Assembly: GCF_013378445.1 (NCBI RefSeq)
Contig: NZ_JABXYK010000003.1
Coordinates: 1 to 64,000 of the forward strand
Direction of reading: 5' to 3'
Origin: Mycoplana rhizolycopersici
GTDB taxonomy: Bacteria; Pseudomonadota; Alphaproteobacteria; Rhizobiales; Rhizobiaceae
DNA length: 64,000 nt
In this document: piece by piece, positions 18,455 through 27,792 of the stretch
Layout of the letters: each line of letters opens with the position of its first letter
Numbering within the stretch: the stretch's first letter is position 1
Made by a program: the position numbers and the translations under genes
The notes under the pieces: model-generated
What the model saw: only the letters and a program-made list of their open reading frames with translations
The model's database searches: none
Told to the model about the DNA's origin: nothing

Positions 18455-19648
18455 ATGACCACGATCGATCCCGTCCTCAATCTCGCCACGCTGATCCGTT
18501 GCCCGTCGGTCACGCCCGCCGAGGGCGGTGCTCTGGCGGCGCTGGAGGCCATGCTCTCTCCGCTCGGATTCAAGGTGGAGCGCGTGGTGATGTCATCGCC
18601 CGGTACGCCGGATGTAGAGAACCTCTATGCGCGCATCGGCATCGACGGTCCGCATCTGATGTTTGCCGGCCATACCGACGTCGTGCCGGTTGGCGACGAG
18701 GCCGCCTGGACCCATGGCCCTTTCTCGGCCGATATCGCTGGTGGCGAAATGTACGGCCGCGGCGCGGTCGACATGAAGGGCGGGATTGCCTGCTTCGTGG
18801 CAGCGGTCGCCCGCCACATCGAAAGGCACGGGCCGCCGGCCGGCTCCGTCTCCTTTCTCATCACTGGCGACGAGGAAGGCCCCGCGGTCAACGGCACCAT
18901 CAAGCTTTTGGAATGGGCGGCGGCGAAGGGCGAGCGCTGGGATGCCTGCATCGTCGGGGAACCGACCAATCCGGACATGCTGGGCGACATGATCAAGATC
19001 GGCCGGCGCGGCTCGGTTTCGGGCACGTTGACCGTTTTCGGTGTTCAGGGGCACGCTGCCTATCCGCACCTGGCGGACAATCCCGTGCGCGCCGTCATCG
19101 CGCTTGCGGATGCGCTGATGGATTCGCCCTTTGATGCGGGCACTGCTGACTTCCAGCCTTCCAACCTGGAGGTGACCACCGTTGACGTCGGCAATCGCGC
19201 CGTCAACGTGATCCCGGCCAGGGCATCTGCCAGCTTCAACATCCGCTTCAACGACACCTGGACGGCGGATAGCGTGAAGGCCGAGATCGTTCGCCGGCTG
19301 GAAAAGGCGGCGGCCGACGACCGGCTGCGTCCGGGCCGCCAGCCGGTCCGCTACGAGATCGCCTGGGCGGAACGTCCGAGCCACGTGTTCCTGACGCGCG
19401 ACGATCGGCTTATCGCCTCCCTGTCGGCGGCAATCGAGGCGGCGATCGGCCGGGTACCGAAGCTGTCCACCACCGGCGGCACGTCCGATGCCCGCTTCAT
19501 CAAGGACTATTGCCCCGTCGTCGAGTTCGGCCTCGTCGGCCAGACAATGCACATGGTCGACGAACGCGTCGCCGTCGCCGATCTCGAGACGCTGACGAGG
19601 ATTTACGAAATCTTCCTGGAGCGCTGGTTCGTCAATGCCGGGGCTTGA
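18455..19648 (+). CDS. dapE: Succinyl-diaminopimelate desuccinylase
   Basis: Zinc M20-family amidohydrolase of 397 residues that releases succinate from N-succinyl-LL-diaminopimelate in lysine/DAP synthesis. Metal and catalytic residues fall in the expected motifs: GHTDVVP (His and Asp), AVDMKGG (bridging Asp), GDEEGPA (catalytic and metal Glu) and the final His in QTMHMVDE. A dimerisation domain interrupts the catalytic fold (about 180-295). The ATG at 18455 is chosen by homology to the usual MTTIDPV-type start; the ribosome site is weak. It overlaps the next membrane-protein gene by 14 bases. Confidence 0.95.
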   Translation: MTTIDPVLNLATLIRCPSVTPAEGGALAALEAMLSPLGFKVERVVMSSPGTPDVENLYARIGIDGPHLMFAGHTDVVPVGDEAAWTHGPFSADIAGGEMYGRGAVDMKGGIACFVAAVARHIERHGPPAGSVSFLITGDEEGPAVNGTIKLLEWAAAKGERWDACIVGEPTNPDMLGDMIKIGRRGSVSGTLTVFGVQGHAAYPHLADNPVRAVIALADALMDSPFDAGTADFQPSNLEVTTVDVGNRAVNVIPARASASFNIRFNDTWTADSVKAEIVRRLEKAAADDRLRPGRQPVRYEIAWAERPSHVFLTRDDRLIASLSAAIEAAIGRVPKLSTTGGTSDARFIKDYCPVVEFGLVGQTMHMVDERVAVADLETLTRIYEIFLERWFVNAGA

Positions 19649-20231
19649 CGAGGTCCTCTACTATCTCACCGGCGTCTGGCAACTCGTCCGGCAGAAGCCC
19701 GAAGGCTTCCGCTGGCTCGACCTGACCTGGCGCGGTCTCGTTCGCTCGTTCTGGGCGATGGCCTGGAGCCTGCCGGCGCTTGGCGTTATATGGGCCTCGT
19801 GGCGCCTCTATTTTCTCGGCCGCATGCCGGAAGGAACCGGCGCAGGGTTCGATTTCATCCTGAAGCTCGCCTTCATCGATCTTGTCGGCTGGTTCCTGCC
19901 GCTGCTCCTCGTCGCCTTGCTGGCACGCCCGCTGGGATACGCCCAGCATCTGGCGACCATGGTCATCGCCAGCAACTGGATCGCCGTGCCCTTTGCCTAC
20001 GCGACCGCCATTCCCTTTGCCATCGCGCTGGTGGTTCCGGATTTTTCCGCCTTTTCCGGCTTGCTTCTCTACGCCGTCTTCGGCCTGAGCATCATGCTCC
20101 AGTACCGTCTCCTTTGGATGTGCATCGGCAAGCAGTCGCTGCTGGCAGCGACGCTGACGGCATTGTTCGTTCTGCCGCCTCTCCTGGTCGGGCAGGGCCT
20201 GCAGGTGCTGCTCGGCACATTGCCGGGCTGA
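19635..20231 (+). CDS. Conserved membrane protein of unknown function
   Basis: Hydrophobic protein of 198 residues with about five to six predicted membrane segments (for example [19 protein letters not shown] and [20 protein letters not shown]). I recognise no catalytic motif. It starts inside the last codons of dapE in another frame, so translation is probably coupled. The arrangement dapE-this gene-convergent truA looks like a conserved rhizobial neighbourhood, which hints at an envelope role, but this is inference from location only. Confidence 0.7.
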   Translation: MPGLDEVLYYLTGVWQLVRQKPEGFRWLDLTWRGLVRSFWAMAWSLPALGVIWASWRLYFLGRMPEGTGAGFDFILKLAFIDLVGWFLPLLLVALLARPLGYAQHLATMVIASNWIAVPFAYATAIPFAIALVVPDFSAFSGLLLYAVFGLSIMLQYRLLWMCIGKQSLLAATLTALFVLPPLLVGQGLQVLLGTLPG

Positions 20232-20237
20232 GAAAGA

Positions 20238-20981
20238 TCAGTAGTCGACCTGCATGAAATATAGGCCGTCCGGCGGGGCGACGGGACCGCACGCCTTGCG
20301 GTCGCGCGCTTCCAGCGCGGCCCGCACATCGGCAACGCTCCACTTTCCTTCGCCTGCGAGCTTCAGCGTGCCGGCAAAAGAGCGGATCTGGTTGTGGAGG
20401 AAACTTTGCGCCGTGGCGCGGATCTCGATCAGGTCGCCCGAGCGCGTCACGTCGAGCCGGTCGATCGTGCGAACCGGGCTGTTGGCCTGGCAATGGGCCG
20501 ATCGGAAGGTCGTAAAATCGTGCTTGCCGACGAGTTTCTGTGCGGCCGCATGCATCGCCTCATGGTCGAGCGGCTTCGCCACGAACCAGGCGCGCTTCGC
20601 CTCCAGCGCCAGCGGCGCCCGGCGTGCGATGATCCGGTAGAGGTAGTGGCGCCGCAGCGCGGAAAATCGGGCGTCGAAGGTTTCGTCCACCAGCGCGGCA
20701 TCGAGGATCGCCACCCGTTCGCCCGCCTGCATCAGATGCGCGTTCAGGGCGTTGCGAAGCGTGTGCTCCTCCCAGGCCCGGGACAGGTCGGCATGGGCGA
20801 CCTGTCCCACGGCGTGGACGCCGGAATCGGTGCGGCCGGCGCCCCGGATCGAGACTGTGTCGCCGGTAAGGGACAGGATCGCCTTTTCCACGGCGCCCTG
20901 AACGGAGGGGCCGTTTTCCTGCCGCTGCCAGCCCACATAGGGCGTGCCATCATACTCGATGATCATGCGATAGCGCGGCAT
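20238..20981 (-). CDS. truA: tRNA pseudouridine(38-40) synthase
   Basis: Enzyme of 247 residues that isomerises uridines 38-40 in the tRNA anticodon arm. The catalytic Asp is in the conserved [17 protein letters not shown] segment at about residues 46-62. The RNA-binding N-terminus starts [10 protein letters not shown], and the [20 protein letters not shown] block is typical. Its ATG shares one base with the fmt stop (TGATG), so it is translationally coupled to fmt. The length is usual for the family. Confidence 0.96.
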   Translation of the reverse strand: MPRYRMIIEYDGTPYVGWQRQENGPSVQGAVEKAILSLTGDTVSIRGAGRTDSGVHAVGQVAHADLSRAWEEHTLRNALNAHLMQAGERVAILDAALVDETFDARFSALRRHYLYRIIARRAPLALEAKRAWFVAKPLDHEAMHAAAQKLVGKHDFTTFRSAHCQANSPVRTIDRLDVTRSGDLIEIRATAQSFLHNQIRSFAGTLKLAGEGKWSVADVRAALEARDRKACGPVAPPDGLYFMQVDY

Positions 20982-21919
20982 CAGGCGATCACCGTGCCGA
21001 CCGGAACCTGTGTGCCGCGCAGGAAGTCCGCCACGTCGAGCGGCTTGCCGCCGGCCTTCTGCAGCCGGGTGAGCGAGACGGCACCGTCCGCGCAGGCGAC
21101 GACGAGGCCATTGGAGGACAGCACCGTTCCCACAGGCCCGTTGCCATCGGCGATCTGCGAGCCCAGCACCTTCACCCGTTCGGGCCTGCCGGCAACGTTT
21201 AGTTCGAACCAGGCGCCGGGGAAGGGTGACAGCGCGCGGATGTGGTTGTGCACATCAGCCGCGGTGCGGGTGAAGTCGATCCGCGTCTCGCCCTTGTCGA
21301 TCTTGGCCGCATAGACCACCCCCTCGTCATCCTGTGGCGTCAATGGCAGCGCGCCGGCTTCCAGGCGTTCCATCGCCTGCGCCATCAGCGTGCCGCCGAC
21401 CTGCATCAACCTGTCGTGCAGTTCGCCGCCGGTCATGTCAGGCGCAATGGCGACACGCTGGGTCAGCGCGACGGGACCGGTGTCGAGCCCCTTGTCCATC
21501 TTCATCACCATCATGCCGGTTTCGGTGTCGCCGGCCATGATTGCTCGCTGGATCGGTGCCGCACCGCGCCAGCGCGGCAGCAACGAGGCGTGGCCGTTGT
21601 AGCTGCCGAGCCGGGTGCCCGTCAGGATCGCCTCGGGCAGCAGCAGCCCGTAGGCGACCACCACCGCAACATCGGCGTCGAGCGCCCGGAAGGCTGCGCG
21701 ATCCTCCTCGGCCTTGAAATTCGGTGGCGTGAACACGGGGATGCCGAGGGATTCGGCGCGCTGGTGCACGGGGGATTTCTGCAACTCCAGCCCGCGTCGC
21801 CCCGCGGGCCGTGGCGGCTGCGAATAGGCGGCGACGATCGTATGCCCGGCCTCGAAAAGCGCGTTCAGCGTTGCCACGGAAAATTCCGGCGTGCCCATGA
21901 AGATGATGCGAAGCGCCAT
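20981..21919 (-). CDS. fmt: Methionyl-tRNA formyltransferase
   Basis: Cytosolic enzyme of 312 residues that formylates initiator Met-tRNA using 10-formyl-tetrahydrofolate. An N-terminal formyltransferase domain carries [11 protein letters not shown] at the start, the folate/catalytic region with Asn-His ([20 protein letters not shown]), and the later catalytic Asp in [15 protein letters not shown]. The C-terminal OB-like domain follows from about residue 205. It overlaps truA by one base. In relatives def, fmt and truA are adjacent; here a toxin-antitoxin pair lies between def and fmt. Confidence 0.96.
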   Translation of the reverse strand: MALRIIFMGTPEFSVATLNALFEAGHTIVAAYSQPPRPAGRRGLELQKSPVHQRAESLGIPVFTPPNFKAEEDRAAFRALDADVAVVVAYGLLLPEAILTGTRLGSYNGHASLLPRWRGAAPIQRAIMAGDTETGMMVMKMDKGLDTGPVALTQRVAIAPDMTGGELHDRLMQVGGTLMAQAMERLEAGALPLTPQDDEGVVYAAKIDKGETRIDFTRTAADVHNHIRALSPFPGAWFELNVAGRPERVKVLGSQIADGNGPVGTVLSSNGLVVACADGAVSLTRLQKAGGKPLDVADFLRGTQVPVGTVIA

Positions 21920-21997
21920 GCCGACATGCTCCTGTCCGGCGCATGATCCTTCGGATCGGGTCGATCGCCGAAGCGGCGCATGCGCGGGTTCAAACTG

Positions 21998-22420
21998 TTA
22001 CCGTGCCCCTTCAAACGGGTTTACGAGCCTCAGATCAAGCCCCTCGAAGTCTTTTACGTTACGCGTCGCCAGCGCCGCTCCGTTATGAAGGCAGATCGCG
22101 GCGATCATGGCGTCTGAAACGGAGATCGGCCGGCCGGTGCCTTCCCGCCGCGCCCGCACCTTACCCGACAGGATCGCGGAATCGAGGGACAGGTTGACGA
22201 TGCGGTCGCTGAACAGGGTTTGCAAATCCGTCAACATGCGCAGGTATCGTTCCGAACCTGTTCGTTGTCTGAAGCGCTCGGCGCCGAAGGAGAGTTCCAT
22301 CATCACGATATCGCAGAGGAAGAGATCAGCTTCGCTTATTTGCTGCATCCAGAGGGCAAGGTTGGCGTCCGGCTGTTCCTTGACGCTTTCCGAAATCACG
22401 TTGGTATCGAGGACGATCAT
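21998..22420 (-). CDS. PIN-domain toxin, FitB/VapC-like
   Basis: Ribonuclease toxin candidate of 140 residues. The PIN fold begins with MIVLDTNVISE (first catalytic Asp). It continues with a Glu in the VMMELSFGAERF helix and Asp in VSDAMIAAI, and ends with an Asn-Asp pair (TRNVKDFEGL). This pattern matches the FitB/VapC family, which cleave RNA when unbound. It overlaps the upstream antitoxin by four bases (ATGA), typical of such modules. It is inserted between fmt and def, so it is likely a late arrival. Confidence 0.9.
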   Translation of the reverse strand: MIVLDTNVISESVKEQPDANLALWMQQISEADLFLCDIVMMELSFGAERFRQRTGSERYLRMLTDLQTLFSDRIVNLSLDSAILSGKVRARREGTGRPISVSDAMIAAICLHNGAALATRNVKDFEGLDLRLVNPFEGAR

Positions 22421-22701
22421 TCAGGGAACTCGACCGGACGCCCGAAGTCTTTCTTCCGGTCAGCTTCGATCTTCCGCATGATCTCGACGAACTCTTCGTC
22501 CGGACCGCTTGCCAAGGCGACCTGGCGAAGGGCCTCCCAGGCAGACTTCGGTCTTGCGCGCGTATCGGACTGCTCATTCTGCAGCCCTTGGCGGAGCAGG
22601 TCCTTCGCTTTATCGGACAGGCTCACGCCAGCGCGCTCGGCGGCCAGCGAAAGGTCGCGTTTCATGGAGTCGGGAACGTTTCGTAAAAGCAGGTCGCCCA
22701 C
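22417..22701 (-). CDS. Ribbon-helix-helix antitoxin, FitA-like
   Basis: Small protein of 94 residues. The first about 45 residues form a ribbon-helix-helix DNA-binding domain (GDLLLRNVPDSMKRDLSLAA, then SLSDKAKDLLR). The acidic C-terminal tail (about 60-94) should wrap the PIN toxin active site. The start is a GTG at 22701 with a strong GGAGG upstream. A near-perfect 23-base palindrome is located 15 bases upstream, fitting autoregulation by the antitoxin or its toxin complex. Confidence 0.88.
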   Translation of the reverse strand: MGDLLLRNVPDSMKRDLSLAAERAGVSLSDKAKDLLRQGLQNEQSDTRARPKSAWEALRQVALASGPDEEFVEIMRKIEADRKKDFGRPVEFPE

Positions 22702-22715
22702 AAGCTTCGCCTCCG

Positions 22716-22738
22716 CTACGATATCACTGATATCATAG
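22716..22738 (-). promoter_or_regulatory. Operator palindrome of the toxin-antitoxin pair
   Basis: A 23-base inverted repeat pairs CTACGATATCA with TGATATCATAG around one central base, with only one mismatched position per arm. Placement just upstream of the antitoxin ribosome site fits a ribbon-helix-helix operator. Confidence 0.7.
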
Positions 22739-22768
22739 TCGCCCGGCGTCCGCTTTTCAACGTGGCGG

Positions 22769-23293
22769 TCAGATCGCCTTGGCGCCGCGGGTCTTTGCGG
22801 CCTTGGTGAACTTGCGGATCACCATGTCGCGCTTGAGCTTGGAGATATGGTCGATGAAGAGCACGCCGTTGAGGTGATCGATCTCGTGCTGCAGGCAGGT
22901 CGCCAGCAGTCCGTCGGCCTCGATCGTCTGCTCCTTGCCGTCGCGGTCGAGATAACGCACGGTGATCGCGGCCGGGCGCTCCACTTCAGCGTAGTAGTCG
23001 GGGATCGAAAGGCAGCCTTCCTCGTAGACGGAACGGGCATCGCTCGAGGCAACGATCTCGGGGTTGATGAAGACGAGCGGCGTCTTCTCCTCGCCGTCCT
23101 TCGAGACGTCCAGCACGAGCATGCGGCGCGGCACGCCGATCTGGATCGCCGCCAACCCTATTCCGGGCGCGTCGTACATCGTATCCAGCATGTCCTCTGC
23201 CAGGCGGCGCGTCTCGTCGTTGATGGCCTCCAGGGAGGTGGAGACCTGTCGCAGGATGGGATCGGGAAGAATAATCAGCGGTTTGATCGTCAT
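22769..23293 (-). CDS. def: Peptide deformylase
   Basis: Metalloenzyme of 174 residues that removes the N-formyl group from new proteins. The three conserved motifs are present: [10 protein letters not shown] (motif 1), EGCLSIP with the metal-binding Cys (motif 2), and the metal-binding helix HEIDHLNG (motif 3). The ATG at 23293 gives the normal [12 protein letters not shown] start; three further in-frame codons upstream are unlikely to be used. It is divergent from rmuC and followed by the toxin-antitoxin module. Confidence 0.96.
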   Translation of the reverse strand: MTIKPLIILPDPILRQVSTSLEAINDETRRLAEDMLDTMYDAPGIGLAAIQIGVPRRMLVLDVSKDGEEKTPLVFINPEIVASSDARSVYEEGCLSIPDYYAEVERPAAITVRYLDRDGKEQTIEADGLLATCLQHEIDHLNGVLFIDHISKLKRDMVIRKFTKAAKTRGAKAI

Positions 23294-23422
23294 GTGCTTC
23301 ACTTAGCGGTTTGTCGGGCGCCTTTCAATTGTCTTGGAAGGCATCGCTTTCCATCCGGGGTACCCGGCAGTTTGTTCACGTTATGATCTATCTTCGGACG
23401 CAAATGCTGTTATGTTTGCGCC

Positions 23423-24637
23423 ATGACACCGCAATTTTCTTTCAAGGAAACCCTGATTCGGCTGGTGGATGCCCTATCGCGGGATCCGGCCCTGCAGCTT
23501 CTATGCCTCCTGGCGGCGGCCGTGCTGCTCGGCATCCTTTATGTCGCACGCCGTTCGGCCCGTATCCGGCAGCAGGCATCGGCCGTGGCCGAAGCACGCC
23601 TTTCGGAGCTGCTGCGGGCGCAAAACGAGATGCAGGGCCGTGTGGCGGCCATGGCCGAGGTGTTCGGTGCGCGGCAGGCAGAGACCAACCAGTCGATCAA
23701 TCAGCGGCTCGACGGGCTGACACAGCGGCTCGGCCAGTCGATCAGCGAGCAGACGCGCGCCACCCACGAGAACCTCCGCCGCCTGCAGGAGCGGTTGGCG
23801 GTAATCGATACCGCGCAGACGAACATCCAGTCGCTGGCAAAGGACGTGGTCAGCCTGCAGGCCATCCTCTCCAACAAGCAGACACGCGGCGCATTCGGGC
23901 AGGCGCGCATGGAGGCGATCGTCGCAGACGGCCTTCCGATCGGCGCCTACGAATTCCAGCCGCAACTGGCAAGCGGTGTCCGCCCGGACTGCGTCATCCG
24001 CATGCCGAACGGCCAGCCGCCGCTGGTGATCGATGCCAAGTTTCCGCTGGAGGCATGGAACGCCATGGGCGCGGCCAAGAGTGCGGAGGCGTCGAAGGCG
24101 GCAGCCCAGCAGTTTCGCCGTGACATGGAGGTCCATGTCCGTGACATCGCGGAGAAGTACCTTCTCCCGGGCGAAACCCAGGACACCGCCTTTCTCTTCG
24201 TTCCGTCGGAATCGATCTTCGCGGCGATCCACGAGAACTTCGAGGCCATCGTCCAGAAGGCCCACCGTTCCCGCATCGTCATCGTCTCGCCCTCCCTCCT
24301 GCTGCTGTCGATACAGGTGCTTCAGGCCTTGCTGAAGGACCAGCGCATGCGCGAGCAGGCGCACGTCATCCAGGGCGAGGTGGTGCGGTTGATGGAGGAC
24401 CTCGGGCGTCTGGACGACCGGGTCCGCAAGCTGCACGGCCATTTCACCTCGGCGCAGAAGGACGTCGACCAGATCCTTACCTCGACGGAGAAGCTTGCCC
24501 GCAGGGGCGCGCGCATCGGCGAGATGGAGTTCGAAACCGCTGCCGCGTCCGCCTCGGTCCAGCCACAGCAATCGGCCGAGCGTGCGGTCGAGAGCCGTAC
24601 CGGCCAATTGAAGCTCAGAGTGGTTGACGAGGACTGA
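23423..24637 (+). CDS. rmuC: DNA recombination protein RmuC
   Basis: Protein of 404 residues with an N-terminal membrane anchor (about 25-42, LLCLLAAAVLLGILYVA), a coiled coil (about 50-150), and a RmuC nuclease-like domain (about 155-345). The domain carries GAFGQARMEAIVADGLP, PDCVIRMPNGQPPLVIDAKF and PSLLLLSIQVLQALLK. RmuC limits recombination at inverted repeats; a PD-(D/E)xK-like fold has been proposed for the family. The gene is divergent from def and followed by a ribokinase gene. Confidence 0.92.
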   Translation: MTPQFSFKETLIRLVDALSRDPALQLLCLLAAAVLLGILYVARRSARIRQQASAVAEARLSELLRAQNEMQGRVAAMAEVFGARQAETNQSINQRLDGLTQRLGQSISEQTRATHENLRRLQERLAVIDTAQTNIQSLAKDVVSLQAILSNKQTRGAFGQARMEAIVADGLPIGAYEFQPQLASGVRPDCVIRMPNGQPPLVIDAKFPLEAWNAMGAAKSAEASKAAAQQFRRDMEVHVRDIAEKYLLPGETQDTAFLFVPSESIFAAIHENFEAIVQKAHRSRIVIVSPSLLLLSIQVLQALLKDQRMREQAHVIQGEVVRLMEDLGRLDDRVRKLHGHFTSAQKDVDQILTSTEKLARRGARIGEMEFETAAASASVQPQQSAERAVESRTGQLKLRVVDED

Positions 24638-24685
24638 GCGTCTCGGGCAGTGTCGGCCGAAGAAAACCGCTGAGGAACACACCCC

Positions 24686-25594
24686 ATGATCACCGTCTTC
24701 GGATCCATCAACATGGATCTCATCGCCACGACCGAGCGACTGCCGAAGCCGGGGGAAACCGTGCGCGGGCACACGTTCACGACCGCGGCCGGCGGCAAGG
24801 GCGCCAATCAGGCGCTGGCGGCCCGGCGTGCGGGCGCGACCGTGCGGATGGCGGGTGCGGTAGGCGGCGACGCTTTCGCGGCCGAGTCGCTCGTGCTGCT
24901 GACACAGGCCGCGGTGAACCTCGACCTGGTGAAGGTCGCAGACGAGCCGACGGGCACGGCCCACATCCTCGTCAGCGACGACGGCGAGAACGTCATCGTT
25001 GTCGTGGCCGGCGCCAACGGCGACGTCACGGCTGCGGACGCCAAGTCGGCGGTCTCGCAGATGTCGGCCGGCGACGTGCTGATGCTGCAGCTGGAGGTGC
25101 CGCCGGAGGCGGTGGAGGCGGCGCTCGACGCGGCAAAGGCGCGGCGGGTCACGTCGGTCATCAACCTCGCGCCGTTGACATCGGATGCCCAACGGCTGGG
25201 CGCCAAGGCGGATATCGTCGTCACCAACGAAACCGAGTTCGAGCTTTTCGCCGGCAAGCAGAACCTGTCTGACGCCGCGCGCGAAGCTGAAATGCGCGCG
25301 ATCCATGAGCGCACGAGCCAGACGCTGATCGTCACGCTCGGCGCCGACGGGGTTATCGCCATCCGCAAGGGCAACGTTTTCCGCGCGCCGGGCCTGAAGA
25401 TCGAGCCGGTGGACACGGTCGGTGCCGGCGACAGTTTCTGTGGGTATCTCGCTGCCTCGCTCGATGCCGGCCTTCCCTTTGCCGATTGCCTGCGCCGGGC
25501 GGCCGTCGCTGGGTCGTTGGCGTGCCTCAAGCGCGGCGCCCAGCCTTCGATACCGGATGCTGCTGCGGTCGATGCCCTGGTGTCGGCTAGCTAG
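24686..25594 (+). CDS. rbsK: Ribokinase
   Basis: PfkB-family sugar kinase of 302 residues, phosphorylating ribose to ribose-5-phosphate or a closely related sugar. Both PfkB signatures are present: GGKGANQALAARRAG at about 35-49 and the catalytic DTVGAGDSFCGYLAA at about 243-257 with the anion hole and Asp base. The start INMDLIATTERLPKPGETV is typical of RbsK. No ribose transporter or regulator is adjacent, so the true sugar could differ. The spacing from rmuC is 48 bases. Confidence 0.9.
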   Translation: MITVFGSINMDLIATTERLPKPGETVRGHTFTTAAGGKGANQALAARRAGATVRMAGAVGGDAFAAESLVLLTQAAVNLDLVKVADEPTGTAHILVSDDGENVIVVVAGANGDVTAADAKSAVSQMSAGDVLMLQLEVPPEAVEAALDAAKARRVTSVINLAPLTSDAQRLGAKADIVVTNETEFELFAGKQNLSDAAREAEMRAIHERTSQTLIVTLGADGVIAIRKGNVFRAPGLKIEPVDTVGAGDSFCGYLAASLDAGLPFADCLRRAAVAGSLACLKRGAQPSIPDAAAVDALVSAS

Positions 25595-25678
25595 CCTTGT
25601 TCATGCGCGGGCGGAACTTTTCTTGACACGCCGGTGCTGCGGCCTACCTTTTGTTGCGCTGCGGCAAGGAGAGAGGCG

Positions 25679-26338
25679 ATGAGCGAAGACGAGGCCCCGG
25701 AGACGAAACTTACGCAGACGAAGCGCCGCTGGGCCGAGCAGGGCCGGTTCCTGACGGGCCGGATCAGCCGGCAGGGTACGGATCGCTTGCCGCCGGGCCA
25801 GCATCTGGTGAAGAACTGGCCCGTTCTCGATCTCGGTCAGCAGCCGGTCGTACGGCCTGAGAGCTGGCGGCTCGATATCTCAGGCGAGGTGGACAGCCCG
25901 GTTTCGCTCGACTGGCGTGCCTTTCACGCACTGCCGCAGACCCGCAATCAGTCCGACATCCATTGCGTGACGACATGGTCGCGCTACGACAATCGCTGGC
26001 AGGGGGTGTCCACGCATGACCTGCTCGATTTCGCCATGCCGAAGCCGTCGGCGAGCCATGTCATGCTGTCGAGTTATGACGGCTACACCACCAACCTTCC
26101 GCTTGCCGATTTCGCCGTCGAGGACGCGCTTTTGGCCACCCATTGGGAGGGCGAACCCCTGTCGGTGGAGCACGGCGGCCCTGTCCGCCTCGTGGTGCCG
26201 CATCTCTATTTCTGGAAAAGCGCCAAATGGGTGAGCCGAATAGAATTCCTGGCCGGCGACCGTGCGGGTTTCTGGGAGCGCAACGGTTATCACATGCGGG
26301 GCGATCCCTGGACCGAGGAGCGCTATTCAGGGGACTGA
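25679..26338 (+). CDS. Sulfite oxidase-like molybdopterin protein
   Basis: Protein of 219 residues with the oxidoreductase molybdopterin-binding fold. The conserved ligand cysteine lies in DIHCVTTWSRYDNRWQGV. Further family blocks are SYDGYTTNLPL, GPVRLVVPHLYFWKSAKW and the last WERNGYHMRGDPW. No Tat or Sec signal is seen, unlike periplasmic MsrP/YedY, so a cytoplasmic location is inferred. No haem partner such as MsrQ is nearby. The start ATG at 25679 has AAGGAGAGAGG immediately upstream. The physiological substrate is unknown. Confidence 0.88.
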   Translation: MSEDEAPETKLTQTKRRWAEQGRFLTGRISRQGTDRLPPGQHLVKNWPVLDLGQQPVVRPESWRLDISGEVDSPVSLDWRAFHALPQTRNQSDIHCVTTWSRYDNRWQGVSTHDLLDFAMPKPSASHVMLSSYDGYTTNLPLADFAVEDALLATHWEGEPLSVEHGGPVRLVVPHLYFWKSAKWVSRIEFLAGDRAGFWERNGYHMRGDPWTEERYSGD

Positions 26339-26346
26339 TCGGGAAG

Positions 26347-26365
26347 GCTCCTAGCTCGTAGGAGC
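26347..26365. repeat. Perfect 7-bp inverted repeat
   Basis: GCTCCTA and TAGGAGC flank a five-base loop in the 102-base gap between the molybdopterin protein and the RTX gene. It lacks a T-run, so it may be a weak terminator of the first gene or an operator of the second. Confidence 0.4.
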
Positions 26366-26440
26366 TATTCTCCCCGTTGTCGACAGGTTCACGAGGGATC
26401 AGTATATTAGCGCCTTCTTTTAAAATGGAGGGCGCCCCAG

Positions 26441-27754
26441 ATGGCGACGTACACCGTCTATTTTCCCGGTGGCAAGTATCCCCAGGACTACAGCCCTGCC
26501 ATTCCCGGCTTCAACTACAATCCGATGTTCGGCGAGCTGGTCGACCTGTCTTCGGCGACGGTGCTCGGCAGTTCGTCGACGCGCTATACCCTGCAACTCG
26601 ATGATGGGCTCAAGCTGCGCTTCAGTGGCTCCGGCTTTACCTTCGACGGCGGCCGGGACGCGACCGGCGGGACGGTGACGAAGGCCGAGCTGCTGCAGTC
26701 GAACGGCACGACGCTGGTATCGACCCTCACGGGCCTCAGCCTGTCGCTGGAGGCACTGCAGGATGCGGCGACCGTCTTCGATCCGTGGAGCCTCCAGTCC
26801 TGGATACTCAATCGCAGCGACACCCTGAACGGGTCGTCCGGAAACGACGATCTCGAAGGTTTCGCCGGCAATGATACGATCAACGCCAAGGGCGGCGACG
26901 ACTTCGTCATCGGCGGCGAGGGCAGGGACAGCTACGACGGCGGCACCGGCTGGGACAATCTCAGCTTCCAGGATGCGCGCTTCAATCCCGATGCGCTGGG
27001 CGGCGTGGTGTTGGATGCGGCGTCCGGCAGGGTAGTGGATCCCTACGGCAACACCGAGCAGTTCCAGAATTTCGAGACCTTCCGCGGTACCCAGTTCCGG
27101 GACGTCCTGAAGGGGTCTGCCAGGGACGAGGATTTCCAGGGCGTCGGTGGGCGTGACGTCATTGACGGTCGTGGTGGCTTCGACACCGTCAGCTATCATC
27201 GCGATCAGAGCAATGGTGGCCGGGCCGTCGGCGTGACGGTGGACCTCAAGGCCGGAACGGCGATCGACGGCTTCGGCAAGACGGACACCCTGAGCCACAT
27301 CGAAGGCGTGCGCGGCACCGGCTACGCCGACAGCCTGACCGGCAACAATGGCGACAACTGGTTGCGCGGAGACGCAGGAAACGACTATCTTTTCGGCGGT
27401 CTCGGCAACGACCAGCTGCGCGGTGACGGCGGCAGCGACTACTTCGTCTTCAACACGAAGCTCAGCGCTGCGTACAATGTCGATGATATCGAGGACTTCA
27501 ACGTCGCCGCCGACACGATCAAGCTGGAGAACGCGATCTTCACCAAGCTGAGCGGCATCGGAACGCTCTCGGCGGCGCAGTTCGTGGCCAATGACAAGGG
27601 CTGCGCGGAAAACGCATCGCACCGCATCATCTACGAAAAGGACGCCGGCAATCTCTACTACGATTACAACGGCAAGGCGTCCGGCGGGCGCGTGCTGTTC
27701 GCGACGCTCGACGACGGCTTGGCAATGACGGCGGCAGATTTCTTCATCATCTGA
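26441..27754 (+). CDS. RTX-type calcium-binding protein, probably secreted
   Basis: Acidic protein of 437 residues with hemolysin-type calcium-binding repeats. Clusters of GGxGxDxxx nonapeptides occur at about 127-170 (GFAGNDTINAKGGDDFVIGG) and about 300-340 (GDAGNDYLFGGLGNDQLRGD). The N-terminal 120 residues are unlike the repeats and unassigned. There is no signal peptide. The C-terminal hydrophobic/acidic end (MTAADFFII) fits a type I secretion signal. No ABC or membrane-fusion exporter genes are adjacent, so export would rely on genes elsewhere. The gene is followed by an 11-base hairpin. Confidence 0.88.
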   Translation: MATYTVYFPGGKYPQDYSPAIPGFNYNPMFGELVDLSSATVLGSSSTRYTLQLDDGLKLRFSGSGFTFDGGRDATGGTVTKAELLQSNGTTLVSTLTGLSLSLEALQDAATVFDPWSLQSWILNRSDTLNGSSGNDDLEGFAGNDTINAKGGDDFVIGGEGRDSYDGGTGWDNLSFQDARFNPDALGGVVLDAASGRVVDPYGNTEQFQNFETFRGTQFRDVLKGSARDEDFQGVGGRDVIDGRGGFDTVSYHRDQSNGGRAVGVTVDLKAGTAIDGFGKTDTLSHIEGVRGTGYADSLTGNNGDNWLRGDAGNDYLFGGLGNDQLRGDGGSDYFVFNTKLSAAYNVDDIEDFNVAADTIKLENAIFTKLSGIGTLSAAQFVANDKGCAENASHRIIYEKDAGNLYYDYNGKASGGRVLFATLDDGLAMTAADFFII

Positions 27755-27780
27755 CGGCGCCACGCCCCCGGCGCCGTCAG
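27751..27780. terminator. Hairpin between convergent RTX and ArsC-like genes
   Basis: A perfect 11-base inverted repeat, CTGACGGCGCC and GGCGCCGTCAG, overlaps the RTX stop codon and ends 13 bases from the converging gene. There is no T-run, but placement suggests a two-way 3' end. Confidence 0.55.
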
Positions 27781-27792
27781 CGCGCAGACCGG

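Noticed and set aside
26347-26365. Terminator at the perfect repeat before the RTX gene
   Set aside because: A T-run is missing, so I list it only as an inverted repeat.
26420-27763. 447-codon antisense frame opposite the RTX gene
   Set aside because: Low-complexity mirror of the calcium-binding repeats, with no start site or homologous motif.
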